From Boletus sp. NGJ (Eukaryota > Basidiomycota > Agaricomycetes > Boletales > Boletaceae): a stretch of DNA of 64,000 nucleotides. Shown piece by piece: positions 48,008 through 57,925 of this stretch (its first letter is position 1; the number at the start of each line of letters is the position of its first letter). The position numbers and the translations under genes were made by a program. The stretch spans positions 310,001 through 374,000 of the forward strand of contig JAGTXK010000087.1 of assembly GCA_019096195.1 (NCBI GenBank), read 5' to 3'. The notes under the pieces are model-generated. The model was not told the DNA's origin and did not search any database. It saw nothing but the letters and a program-made list of their open reading frames with translations.

Positions 48008-48516
48008 TCACGGACTAAGTAATTGTGCCAGAGGATTGCGCAGCATCGTCGGAAAGGGAGGGTGGCCAGTTTGACAGGCGTTCCCTGGTTGTTGTGCAGC
48101 GTGATCAGCGACATTGGCAAAACTGTAATCAGCGGCGTACCCCCTGACGTCCCAAACGTTCTCACTGCTCTTTCCGAGTCGTCTGTTGGCCCACCATTCG
48201 GCACGCCGACGAATCCAAGCAGCTCTCTTGGCTTCTGGTTCCATCGATTTGAGACTCATACAGAACTTGAAGTCCTCCATCTTGTCACGACACTCTGACA
48301 TTTGCCCATGTCTATAGAGAGACTTCACCTGAGTTCCGACGACTGCGCGAGACTTGTGAGACGGAGGAAAGATGAAATAGCTGGGCACGCGCCATGGCAA
48401 AGGAGAAATCTGTCCAGAAGAGACATGCATCCTGGGATATCGTCCACGGTTGGATGCACCTTGCGCAGATACTCTTCCTCCTGCCTCACTGCCGTCTGCC
48501 AGTCGACGTTTGACAT
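48008..48516 (-). CDS. EMI1: Emi1-like twin-CX9C protein (DUF3128)
   Basis: Small DUF3128-family protein; yeast Emi1 is counted among the twin-CX9C proteins imported into the mitochondrial intermembrane space by Mia40. Exon 1 (48393-48516) starts MSNVDWQTAVRQEEEYLRKV and holds the first CX9C in CMSLLDRFLLC. Exon 2 holds LYRHGQMSE and the second CX9C in CRDKMEDFKFC, followed by RRAEWWANRRLGKSSENVWD, which is typical of the family. The junction needs a 50-base intron with a GC donor (GCGCGT ... GCGCAG), giving LLCHVVGTQV. The last 40 residues are uncertain and may be replaced by another exon ending at 47947. The ATG lies 117 bases from that of MCM2 in a shared divergent promoter. Confidence 0.82.
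48343..48392 (-). other. 50-nt GC-AG intron (predicted) in EMI1
   Basis: No GT donor between the two CX9C exons gives the right phase. A GC donor right after CATG and the acceptor GCGCAG do, with a branch-like CTCAC 14-18 bases upstream of the acceptor. Confidence 0.5.
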
Positions 48517-48588
48517 ACAAATTGTAGATTATCTTCTAGCAAAAATAAAAATATTGTAACACGCTTTCAAACTCAGACCCAAAGTGAG

Positions 48589-48604
48589 ACGCGTCGCGAC
48601 GCGT
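48589..48604. promoter_or_regulatory. palindromic double MluI cell-cycle box (MCB)
   Basis: ACGCGTCGCGACGCGT is a perfect 16-base palindrome made of two ACGCGT boxes one helical turn apart (48589-48594 and 48599-48604) around a TCGCGA centre. It lies 30 bases before the MCM2 ATG and 73 bases from the EMI1 ATG. MCBs bind MBF (Mbp1/Swi6-type) and drive G1/S transcription of replication genes in yeasts; here the function is inferred. Confidence 0.7.
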
Positions 48605-48633
48605 TATTCGTTTCTCATCTTCTGGCCACCATC

Positions 48634-51600
48634 ATGGTAAGCAAGATTTCTGTCCGTGATCCAGACGGTGCTTAAATCTATCGCAGTCTCAGACACCCAG
48701 ACGTAACAAGCGTGCCAGGTCCCCCGGAATACCCAGTAGTTCTCCTGTTTCACATCCCACAGCTCAGGGGCGCGAGTCCTCGTCCTCGTTACCCCCTTCG
48801 TCCCCTCCAGCTCCATTTTCGGACACCGACGATAGCCTAGACGAACGTGACGCAGTGAGGGATCTTGAAAATGACGAGGAAGATGGCGACGGTGAAGATC
48901 TTTTCGCAGACGGCATGGAGGAGTAAGTCCACACACATATCATGGCTCTCTTGCTCACCTTTCATCAAACCACGAAAGAGATTATGCCGTCAATGAACTC
49001 CTTGATCATTATTCTGACCGTGATATCGATGATGAAGGAGAGGTCGAAGAACTGTCTGGCGCTGGCCGTAGGGCCGTGGAAGCGAAATTGGATCGAAGAG
49101 ATCGGTTAGAGCGCAGCGGTAGAGCAGGTCGCGCTGCAGTTAGAAGTCGTGCACCTCGATTTCTGGAGAGCGATGACATGGATGACGAGGATGCCTTGGA
49201 TGGGGGTCTCGGCGTGGCTCGAATGAAGCGACGTACTCGTCATCAATATGATGAACGCCGGGAATTGGATGATATGGATGGATTAGACGATGTTAGCATG
49301 CTTTATACTGAGGGGTCGCTTTTGCTGATGACTTGCTTAACAGGAAATTCCCCTGGAACAACTGAGTGATATCAAGGCAAAATCAATCGTCGAGTGGATA
49401 ACCAACGATCGCGTTCGCCGTTCAATCGTCAAACATTTCCGCCAATTCTTGATGACTTATGTCGACGAGAATGGAAATTCAGTATATGGTCAACGCATTC
49501 GTAACCTTGGAGAGAGTAGGTGAACATCTAATGAGCTTGCCGTGTCCTGACACCCTCCCTAAGTGAATGCTGAATCACTCGAAGTGTCATATCTTCACCT
49601 TGCAGTTTCGAAGCCTATCCTTGCTTACTTCCTCACTAACTCCCCGGCAGCTATGCTGACGATTTTCGATGAAGTGGCACTGAATGCTATCCTTGTTTAC
49701 TATCCATCCTATGAACGTATTCATTCCGAGGTTCATGTTCGCATCGCCGATCTTCCGCTCAGTTCATCCCTTCGCGACCTCCGCCGCTCCAACTTGAACA
49801 ATCTCGTTCGAGTATCCGGAGTTGTGACTCGTCGGACTGGTGTTTTCCCTCAATTGAAATATGTGAAGTTCGACTGTCGCAAATGTGGTGCTGTTTTAGG
49901 TCCGTTTTACCAAGATGCAACCAAGGAAGTGAAAATCAGCTATTGCCCTAACTGCGAGGGTAAAGGTCCCTTCCCGGTCAACTCTGAGCAAGTGAGTCGA
50001 GTGGTGGATGTCATTCTTACACTGACAACCGACCCTCTCCAGACGGTGTATCGCAACTATCAGAAAATGACCTTGCAGGAATCTCCAGGATCTGTTCCAC
50101 CAGGACGTCTCCCAAGGCATCGTGAGGTTATTCTCCTCTGGGACCTGATTGACCAGGCGAAACCAGGGGAAGAAATTGTATGTATATATTGGTTCTCAGT
50201 CATGAGCGAGTCTCACTCTCAGAGATAGGAGGTGACTGGAATATACCGGAACAACTTTGACGCATCCCTCAACTCTAAGAACGGCTTTCCTGTCTTCTCC
50301 ACAATCATCGAAGCAAACCACGTTAATAAAAAGGAGGACCTCTTTGCCGCTTTCAGACTTACTGAAGAAGATGAAAAGGAAATTCGAGCCCTCGCTCGGG
50401 ATGAGCGCATACGCAAGCGGATTGTCAAATCTATTGCCCCGTCAATATATGGCCACGAAAACATCAAGACTGCCCTTGCGCTCTCCCTTTTTGGTGGCAT
50501 CCCAAAGGATGTCAAGCGAAAGCATCCTATCCGAGGTGACATTAACGTCCTGCTCCTTGGTGACCCTGGTACAGCCAAGTCTCAGTTCTTGAAATACGTG
50601 GAGAAAACTGCACATCGCTCCGTCTTCGCCACAGGGCAGGGAGCATCTGCTGTAGGTTTGACGGCCAGTGTTCGCAAAGACCCCGTCACCCGTGAGTGGA
50701 CACTCGAAGGCGGAGCGCTCGTCCTGGCCGACAAAGGAACATGCCTTATTGACGAGTTCGACAAGATGAATGATGCGGATCGAACCTCTATTCATGAAGC
50801 CATGGAACAACAGTCCATTTCTATATCGAAGGCTGGCATTGTGACAACACTCCGTGCTCGGTGTGCAGTCATCGCTGCAGCTAACCCTATCCGCGGACGA
50901 TACAACCCTACAATACCATTCCAACAGAATGTCGAATTGACGGAGCCCATCCTCTCACGGTTTGATGTACTCTGCGTCGTAAAAGATACCGTAGACCCAG
51001 TGCAAGATGAGCTCCTTGCACGGTTTGTGGTGGGGAGCCATCTGCGTAGCCACCCCAAGTTTACACCCGAGAAGGAGGAAATGGACGTCGGCACTACCCT
51101 CGATGCTGATGTATGTCACCCCATACTTGAAAGGAATTTTAATCTGACTGCTTGTTAGCTTATACCCCAGGACGTTCTCCGAAAGTATATCATGTACGCA
51201 AGAGAGAGAGTCCGACCCCAACTGTACGACATGGACCAGGAAAAGCTTTCGCGTCTCTTTGTTGATCTTCGACGGGAGTCCTTAGCTACGGGCTCGTATC
51301 CTATCACCATACGTCACCTAGAGAGCATGATTCGGATGGCAGAGGCTAGCGCCAAGATGTGTCTCAGAGAATATGTTCGTGCCGACGACATTGACTTGGC
51401 AATTTCTGTCGCTGTTGGCAGCTTTGTCAGTGCACAGAAACTCACTATTAAGAAGTCACTCGAAAGGGTGGGTGTGTTGTGACTTGCTGCAAGCGAGTAA
51501 CTGACGATTAGTATTTAGAGCTTTCGAAAGTATCTCACACAAGCTCGCGACTACGAGGAACTGCTCGCCTTCATTCTTGGCCAATTCGTCAAGGAGAAAG

Positions 51601-51830
51601 CACGACTCTACCAGCTTCAAAGGCATGAGCAACCGGACCTGATAACTATCAAAGTCTCTGAGCTCGAAGAAAGGGTGAGACAACTTTGGCATACATCACT
51701 ATAACTCACATCCGTGTAGGCCAAGGAACATGACATTTACGACACGTCGCCATTCTTGCATTCAAAATTATTTGCAGCCAACGGGTACAAGCTGAACGAC
51801 CAGGTCATCGAGAAGCGATTCCAAAATTGA
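48634..51830 (+). CDS. MCM2: MCM2 replicative helicase subunit
   Basis: Subunit of the MCM2-7 hexamer that is loaded at origins and unwinds DNA in S phase. The first coding exon is just ATG (48634-48636), followed by a 50-base intron; exon 2 begins [19 protein letters not shown]. The acidic/Ser-rich N-terminus includes [14 protein letters not shown]. The zinc motif is CRKC...CPNC in [12 protein letters not shown] and ISYCPNCEG. The AAA+ core shows Walker [31 protein letters not shown], Walker [12 protein letters not shown], sensor [11 protein letters not shown] and arginine finger ILSRFD. The C-terminus has [36 protein letters not shown] and [20 protein letters not shown] identify MCM2 among the six paralogues. 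About nine introns. Confidence 0.97.
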
Positions 51831-51958
51831 TCTCTCACCCGCTAAAATTTTGTATAACATACCGATGCTCACTCCCTTTGTAAGCACTGAGTAGTGATTA
51901 TGACTGCAATAAATCAGTAGTTGGTCCGCTACATGCTGCCTCTATAATGTCCATAATC

Positions 51959-52783
51959 CTAGGATGATGCGGAGATTGGTGGTTGCTCTGTCTTCTCCGG
52001 GGGAAGACTGTCCAAGAGGCCAAGGTCACCTTCCGTTTTTTCAGTGGTCGACAGTTCAGTGGAAGGTTCCTCCTCATCGTCGTCCATGATTTCTGGGGCG
52101 AAAATGATACACCAGCATATTCTCAAGGGAGATCCACGTACCATCACCATAAACATCGGGGTGCTCGCGGAAACAATCCTGCATGGCCTTGAACTTTTCC
52201 ACACAGTCGATGCCCTTTGGGTCTGCTTCGGAGTACACGAAACATGAGAATGCCTCTCGGAACTGCTGACCACAGGGTCCCATAAGCCATCCCGCCGAGA
52301 CATGGGCAGTCCCAGTTAATTTCCCCTGTCTCGGGGTTGAAAGCACCACCGGAAGACTCTCCTTGTGCTCCCTCGCCTTCTACTGTCGTTTCTGATGGCG
52401 CTTGGGATGGTTCTTCATCCACAGGTGATATCGTAGCCGGTCCTAACGCGTCGCTTCGAGATGCCGAAGGCGTTGGTGCATCGGAAGGCCTCGGAGTGGA
52501 GACGTGCTTTGGTGACGTAGGCTGTTTTTTGGGTGCTAATCACAATGGATCGTCAAATTTTACATCCAACTCGATAAGAAACAAACACACCAGAGACGGC
52601 TTCCGAGTCTAATGATATATGCCGACTATTGGAATTCCATGACCAAGCCAAGTATCCTGCGACGGTAACCGATACACCAAGCGCGTACATTGAGCGGGTA
52701 TATCGTGCAGAAAATTGAGTACTGGAGCCTGCTTGTGAATGCAAGCATCTGCGAAGTGGGAGACGCGCAAACTGGCGGAACAT
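51959..52783 (-). CDS. MIA40: Mia40/Tim40 intermembrane-space import oxidoreductase
   Basis: Central oxidoreductase of the mitochondrial intermembrane-space disulfide relay; imports and oxidises twin-CX3C and twin-CX9C proteins with Erv1. The start MFRQFARLPLRRCLHSQ is an arginine-rich presequence, followed by one membrane segment (YALGVSVTVAGYLAWSW), as in fungal Mia40. A Pro/Ser/Glu-rich linker leads to the catalytic core: INWDCPCLGGMAYGPC with the redox CPC, then CGQQFREAFSC and CVEKFKAMQDC, two CX9C. FREHPDVYGD and an acidic tail end at 51959. Three to four introns. It is convergent with MCM2 (128 bases between stops). Confidence 0.95.
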
Positions 52784-54557
52784 GATGAACAGGGAACAAG
52801 CAGAATACACTCAAAATTCACGCCGACTCGGCTCTGACCGCGTCTGCTGGTCTTAGTCAGTTCATTACTTCAGCAGTGATGACGCAGGCGGCGCCTGTCG
52901 ACGAACGTGACTACATACTAGAGACCAACCGGAAATAATAATCTAGAAGGAATAATCGATTCCGTGTTTCCTGGCTCATTGAACAAGGCCTCATCGCCAA
53001 GGGTGACCATGTGGCTGGAGTCCAGTGACTCGATGTACGCCGACATTGTTCGGGCTCAAATGGTGATTGTATCTATTGTACAGTTCATCGAAGTTGCCAA
53101 GCAAGTTGCCGTCCGACAAACGGCCAAGCTCATTTGCTTCATACGATGTGGGTTCATAACTAGTGGCATGAATTACCGAGCTTCTATTGACAGGCGGAGA
53201 TGGTGAATTCATTGGCTTAGCACTTTGTCAAAGGAAGCAACCTCAGCCTCACAAGAATGGGGGACACTTGATTGAACAACCCACCAGCTCCGTAATTGAT
53301 TGTGCGAGTGCCATTCCTCAAAGTTGAGAGTATTCACCGCTTGGAGTTGTCACATCAATGGAGATATGATATCGAACATGCCATCGCAATGTTCATGTCA
53401 TCGTCACAACTCAAGCTGGTGAGACCAACTCTGACAGTAGGAGTTGGATCTATGCATACTGGTACTGTCAAACGTTGACGTGAATTCCGAAAAAAAAAAG
53501 GTGTACTGCTGACCATTGAGGTAAAATGCATCATGCCTGTCCGTTTGTCTCACGAATCCCGCAGGGATAGCGAACTAATATTCCGTTAGATTCCTAATAG
53601 CAGTTCGTTTAACACACCAACGGCGTGGCCAGAGCCAAAGATACTAAAGTGACGCTGAGCACCACCATGATATTGTCTCCACTTTAAAGCGGGGAGAGCT
53701 AACATGCATTGTCCCAGCCTCGTATCCCCCGAAAGTTTCTGGGCCTAGGGGAAGAAGAGGGGAAAATAGCAGAGAAGATCTTCGTCGTGCAGTCTTGCTG
53801 CCGCATCACGAGGGCCGTTTATTCTTAGGTGAATAAAATTAGGCTTGCGCAGAACTGCATCCTGATTCCACCCCAAGCACCATATCTAAACCATCGTCAC
53901 TCAGCGGCCGTCGCTTGCTTGGATGCGATCAGCGTACCTAGAGCGATGATCGCATGGCATACAAGACCCCAGTGGCGGACGACAACGATCTTTGGCTTCG
54001 TGTTCTCCACGTCGACCTTACATTTATCAGAGGGGGCGCTGACCAGAAACGACCCTGGTTCGGTCATAGTCGCCCTCGCCAGTGAGACGGAACCCGTGTA
54101 AACAACAACAGATCTAGCCGATCTTGAAGCGACAAGCTTTCGCTCAGCTGCCAAGTGCCCTTGAGTCCTTGGCCCGAGAAATTGTCATCACGACCACGAG
54201 CTTCCAATCCCTGGTAGCCAAGTTGAACAAGGACCCAGTACAATCAACCGCGAGCAGAAGTTACAGCCTGATTTACTACAGCCAATCAATTTATAATCTA
54301 CATTTCAATTTACTTTGTGAGTATCGTGACATGCATTACAGATATCATACAATACGCTAGCAGTGCCAGTGCCAGTGAGTACGTCGTTAGGCTTCATGAT
54401 TGATTTTTATCGACAAAGTTTCTTAGTGCTCTTCCAGAGAAACTGGTTGCTCTGCAAGCTCTGCGACAGGCTGAACAAAAATATGGTATACGACGATGTT
54501 CACGATGAGGGACCTCGGCACGCCTCTCATTTACCCTGGAATCGTTTGAGTAGTAGT
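52784..54557. other. 1.8-kb stretch without a supported gene
   Basis: Short frames only. The longest are 53897-54154 (-), 85 codons, and 53829-54101 (+), 90 codons, lying over each other with no recognised motif. The MIA40 promoter must lie at its left end. Confidence 0.45.
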
Positions 54558-55544
54558 TCAGCTGCTTTGTGTTTGAAGACTCACCTGCTGCAGTGCCTTT
54601 CCCTCCTTTGCCAAGAGCTCGTTCAGACACCGAGCGATTACACCCACGCCCTCCTCGATCACGCTTCGTTCCGAGTCGGCAACTCTGTTGAGGATACGAC
54701 GGAACCGGTCTGGATGCCAGCGGAGCAAAGCAGTACGAATCCGTTCTCGTCGCGACTGGTTGGACGAATGTACAGGATGGAGCAAGAAGTCGGTGATGTT
54801 TTCGGGCGTAAGGTCTTCTACCCGTGTAGGAGCGACCAGAAGTGGCCAAGGGATATCATGAAAGCCGAGTGGCTCGTACGAGGCGGAAATGGCAGTCCAC
54901 TGTGATTCGTACGAGTTCCAGGCTTCGAGCATCGCGCGTTCCACTCGGGCTTGATCCCTCCGCGCTTTCTCCTTTGCTCTCTCTACACTCTTTCTCCGCT
55001 CTTCCGCAATAGTCTGTCTCTCGCTATCCCGTCTCTCCCGTACCCGGGCCTGGATCCTTTTAATATCTTGTTGGACGATCCTTCGCCGTGCTTCTTCGCG
55101 CTCCCCCTGCACCCTTCTCCGCATCTCCGCTTCCTGGTTCATCCACTTGTGCGCTTCCGCTTCGTACTCGTAAACCAGCTCGTCCCACATCCGCTGTCGT
55201 AGCTCCTCCTTCCCCATCGGCTGCGCTCTTCGCTCGTAATTGGAGCGGTCAGTCAAATGGATCTGTTCGTTGACCCACTCTTCGATGCCCTGCTGATGCA
55301 CAGGTTTGAATGCGGCTTCTCGGACCCACGATTGGGGCTGCGTTTCACGCTTCCAACGTGCAGGGTTGGGCGTCGTGGGTTCGCAGCGGCACGTCACGTC
55401 GGGCCGCGGAGGGAAGCGCAGTCGGGAGATGGAATATGGCGAAGGGCTCGTATCGCTCGCCTTTGGACGAACGCATGGCGTGTAAAAGTATTCACAGGGA
55501 GGGGTGCTCATCGGGCGCGAACGATACTGGAAGCCTGCTTCCAT
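54558..55544 (-). CDS. intronless coiled-coil protein with IPWP...HPDR J-like domain (B)
   Basis: 328 residues in one uninterrupted exon, MEAGFQYRSRPMSTPPCEYF to LQQVSLQTQSS. An N-terminal 90 residues with Pro/Arg/Tyr is followed by LTDRSNYERRAQPMGKEELR and about 120 residues of Arg/Glu/Lys-rich coiled coil (EMRRRVQGEREEARRRIVQQ ... ERRKSVERAKEKARRDQARV). The C-terminus reads EPLGFHDIPWPLLVAPTRVE, then RTALLRWHPDRFRRI and a helix with EGVGVIARCLNELLAK. It shares the FHDIPWP-x-L-x-x-P, Glu-Asp and HPDR positions with gene A at 40015-42064, while the rest of the two proteins differs. Absence of introns is unusual here. Function unknown; NFKBIL1-like relationship is inferred. Confidence 0.75.
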   Translation of the reverse strand: MEAGFQYRSRPMSTPPCEYFYTPCVRPKASDTSPSPYSISRLRFPPRPDVTCRCEPTTPNPARWKRETQPQSWVREAAFKPVHQQGIEEWVNEQIHLTDRSNYERRAQPMGKEELRQRMWDELVYEYEAEAHKWMNQEAEMRRRVQGEREEARRRIVQQDIKRIQARVRERRDSERQTIAEERRKSVERAKEKARRDQARVERAMLEAWNSYESQWTAISASYEPLGFHDIPWPLLVAPTRVEDLTPENITDFLLHPVHSSNQSRRERIRTALLRWHPDRFRRILNRVADSERSVIEEGVGVIARCLNELLAKEGKALQQVSLQTQSS

Positions 55545-55978
55545 GGTTAAAGCAGTGAGCGGCTTTAGGGGAACGTACGGCGATGGTCGATAAGTCCAAC
55601 CCGAGGGAAAGTGGGGACTCAGGGACGGCTGGCAGGGTGGTTATATCTTGGACTGGCAGGCCGGACACCTTGCCATGGCATGATCAACACGCGTCAGAAA
55701 ACATGGCCAGCGACTGCGTGTTTACCTACGTACACGGCCTCGTTGTACATTTTACCGGATGATTTCACGGCACCGACACGTTGGTCCGCTTCGGTCCTTG
55801 CCAGATTTAATTCGCGCACCACGAACAAGTTTGATGATTGTTTGTACGTACAGTATCGGTACGTGCATAACGCTACATCACCGTGATTGTATCTTCCACA
55901 GATTTTCCCAAGAAACACGATAACAAAAGTGTACATATTACTTGCGCACCTCGGTAAAATTAAAGGGCCCAAGTCATT
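55545..55978. other. intergenic between tandem minus-strand genes
   Basis: About 430 bases holding the IPWP/HPDR gene B promoter and the CK2 3' end. No gene is seen. Confidence 0.5.
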
Positions 55979-57421
55979 TTACATGGAACAAAAACCGGAA
56001 TCGCTGATATACTCTGCGGAATCCTCCTTGTGGGAGGCTGCCTCGAGTCTGACCAGATCTGTGGAAATGAGATGTGAACACTTGTTGGAGCGAGCGGATA
56101 TAGTTGATGCCTACTGAAATAGGAGTGGCCTTGGGCTTCCCGCGCTGTTAGCCGTTTCTGGTGATCGTATCGAAGAAGTTTGTCCAAGAGGTCCAATGCC
56201 TCGGCGGTGACTAGGTTATGGTTGTCGGAATTAATGTAACGCGACCAGGGCTGTTTTGGGTATCTGAGGGACATGTCAACTTGAGAAAAAAAAACGGAGG
56301 GAAACATGTGTACTGACACTTGCAGGAGACTATCGAGATCAGTTTCAAAGGGTATGCCATACGTCCTCAGCCATGCATCGAAGCAATCAGTACCAAGGAC
56401 CCTCAGTATCTTGAGTAATTGGTCGTCGTTGTCCACACCACGGAAGAAATGTTCCTTGCGGAAAATCTGTTGTAGAGACCAGGCAATGGTGTTATTCGGA
56501 ACGTGGGGTGGGTGTAAGACCAACGCTTACCATCGACGCAAGCATGCATCCCACGCTCCAGATATCAAGGCTGTAGTCGTACTGTTTGTACCCGACAAGC
56601 AGTTCAGGCGCCTTGTAATAGCGAGACCCGACGCGAATGTGATAGGGCGTGCCAGGATGATAAAACTCGGCTAGTCCCCAATCGATCAGTCTCAGCTACA
56701 CAGGATTAGATGATGAACCAAAAGTCGATGACGCCACACTGGACAGAGACCCACCTTTCGTCGTCGATGATCGATCATGACGTTCCCTGGCTTCACGTCT
56801 CGGTGCATAATCCCCCTCGAATGCACAAAGTCCAGTGCCTACTTGAACGATCGCGTGAACTCGTTGGCGGTCTCACCGATGACACGATCTCGGCGCACCT
56901 TGAGCAACTGAAACATATAATACTTGATGTCATGCTCGTTCAGCATGGAAAACAGCAGCTTCCACTCCACGTTCTCTACGTATTCCATGACGAGACTGTA
57001 GTACTGTTCAGAGGGGTCTTGGACGACGTCCCGCAGGGCGACGATGTTCGCGCCCCCCGTCAGGTTACGGAGAATTTTGACTTCACGCTTGATCTTCTTC
57101 GGGGCGACGGGCTTGAGGACCTTGACGATGCAGATCTCCGAGTTGACCATGTCGATGCCTTTGAAGACCTGTGTGGGGCGTGCGTGATGGAGCGATGTGT
57201 ACACCTCGACGCGTTAGTGGCGGCTCTTACCTCTGAATACCTTCCTCCTCCTATGCGTTCGATAATTTCATAACGTTCTGGCGAGCTCCACTCGATGTTG
57301 GAATTCTCTGTCAGCACCGGTCAGATTTGTAGCTGTCGCCGTCGAGTGGTGTCCGGTACTGACCATAGTCGTACCAGGAGCGCCCGAGGGAAGCGTTTAC
57401 GTCGGCATACGTTCTTGCCAT
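55979..57421 (-). CDS. CKA1: casein kinase 2 catalytic subunit alpha
   Basis: Constitutively active acidophilic Ser/Thr kinase with nuclear and cytoplasmic roles in growth, polarity and clock control. The ATG at 57421 gives [19 protein letters not shown]; an intron with GTCAGT donor leads to [20 protein letters not shown]. Motifs: GGGRYSEV glycine loop, [16 protein letters not shown] (basic substrate cluster), [28 protein letters not shown] with the CK2-specific [34 protein letters not shown]. The last intron joins GHSYF to [13 protein letters not shown] and stops at 55979; reading through would give an unrelated tail. About six introns. Confidence 0.95.
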
Positions 57422-57925
57422 GGGCGACCAGGCTGGTCAGAGTCACTAGAGCCAAGACTTGTCAGGAAACAAAGGGTGGTGGGCGTGCCCAGACGGGGCA
57501 TTCAGGCCAAGGGCAAGGCAGGAACGGTGGACAGCCTCGGCCGGCGAGTCGTGCTCGTGGTTGCCTTTCACAACGTCCCGATTCGGCGCTCCGTCCAAGT
57601 TTGTCGTTTCACATCACTCTCATACACGTCGAAAATCCCAGAAATGATGCATCATGACATGGACAATAAACCGAAGAAGAAGAAAAACTAGATGCGTTGA
57701 TGACGTGGTAGGACGACATAGCAGTGTCCGTGGGCAGCCTACAGCAGAACGATGAATGAATACACATAGTAACTAATGAGCTGAGGTGAGTAAGTAATAA
57801 GGGATCGCGATGATAGATATAGATCAGAGTGAAATCGATAACGAGAGTGAGAACCCTGTGAGGCTTTGTTAATACCCGTATACCAGAAACGAATCCCGAA
57901 AGAGACTTACTAATGAATGAAAATG
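57422..57925. other. intergenic between tandem minus-strand genes
   Basis: About 500 bases with the CK2 promoter and the 3' end of the Sec7 gene. An A-rich GAAGAAGAAGAAAAAC block at 57674-57690. No gene is seen. Confidence 0.5.

Noticed and set aside
53829-54154. Overlapping 85-90-codon frames on opposite strands
   Set aside because: Mirror readings of the same DNA without motif or splice support.
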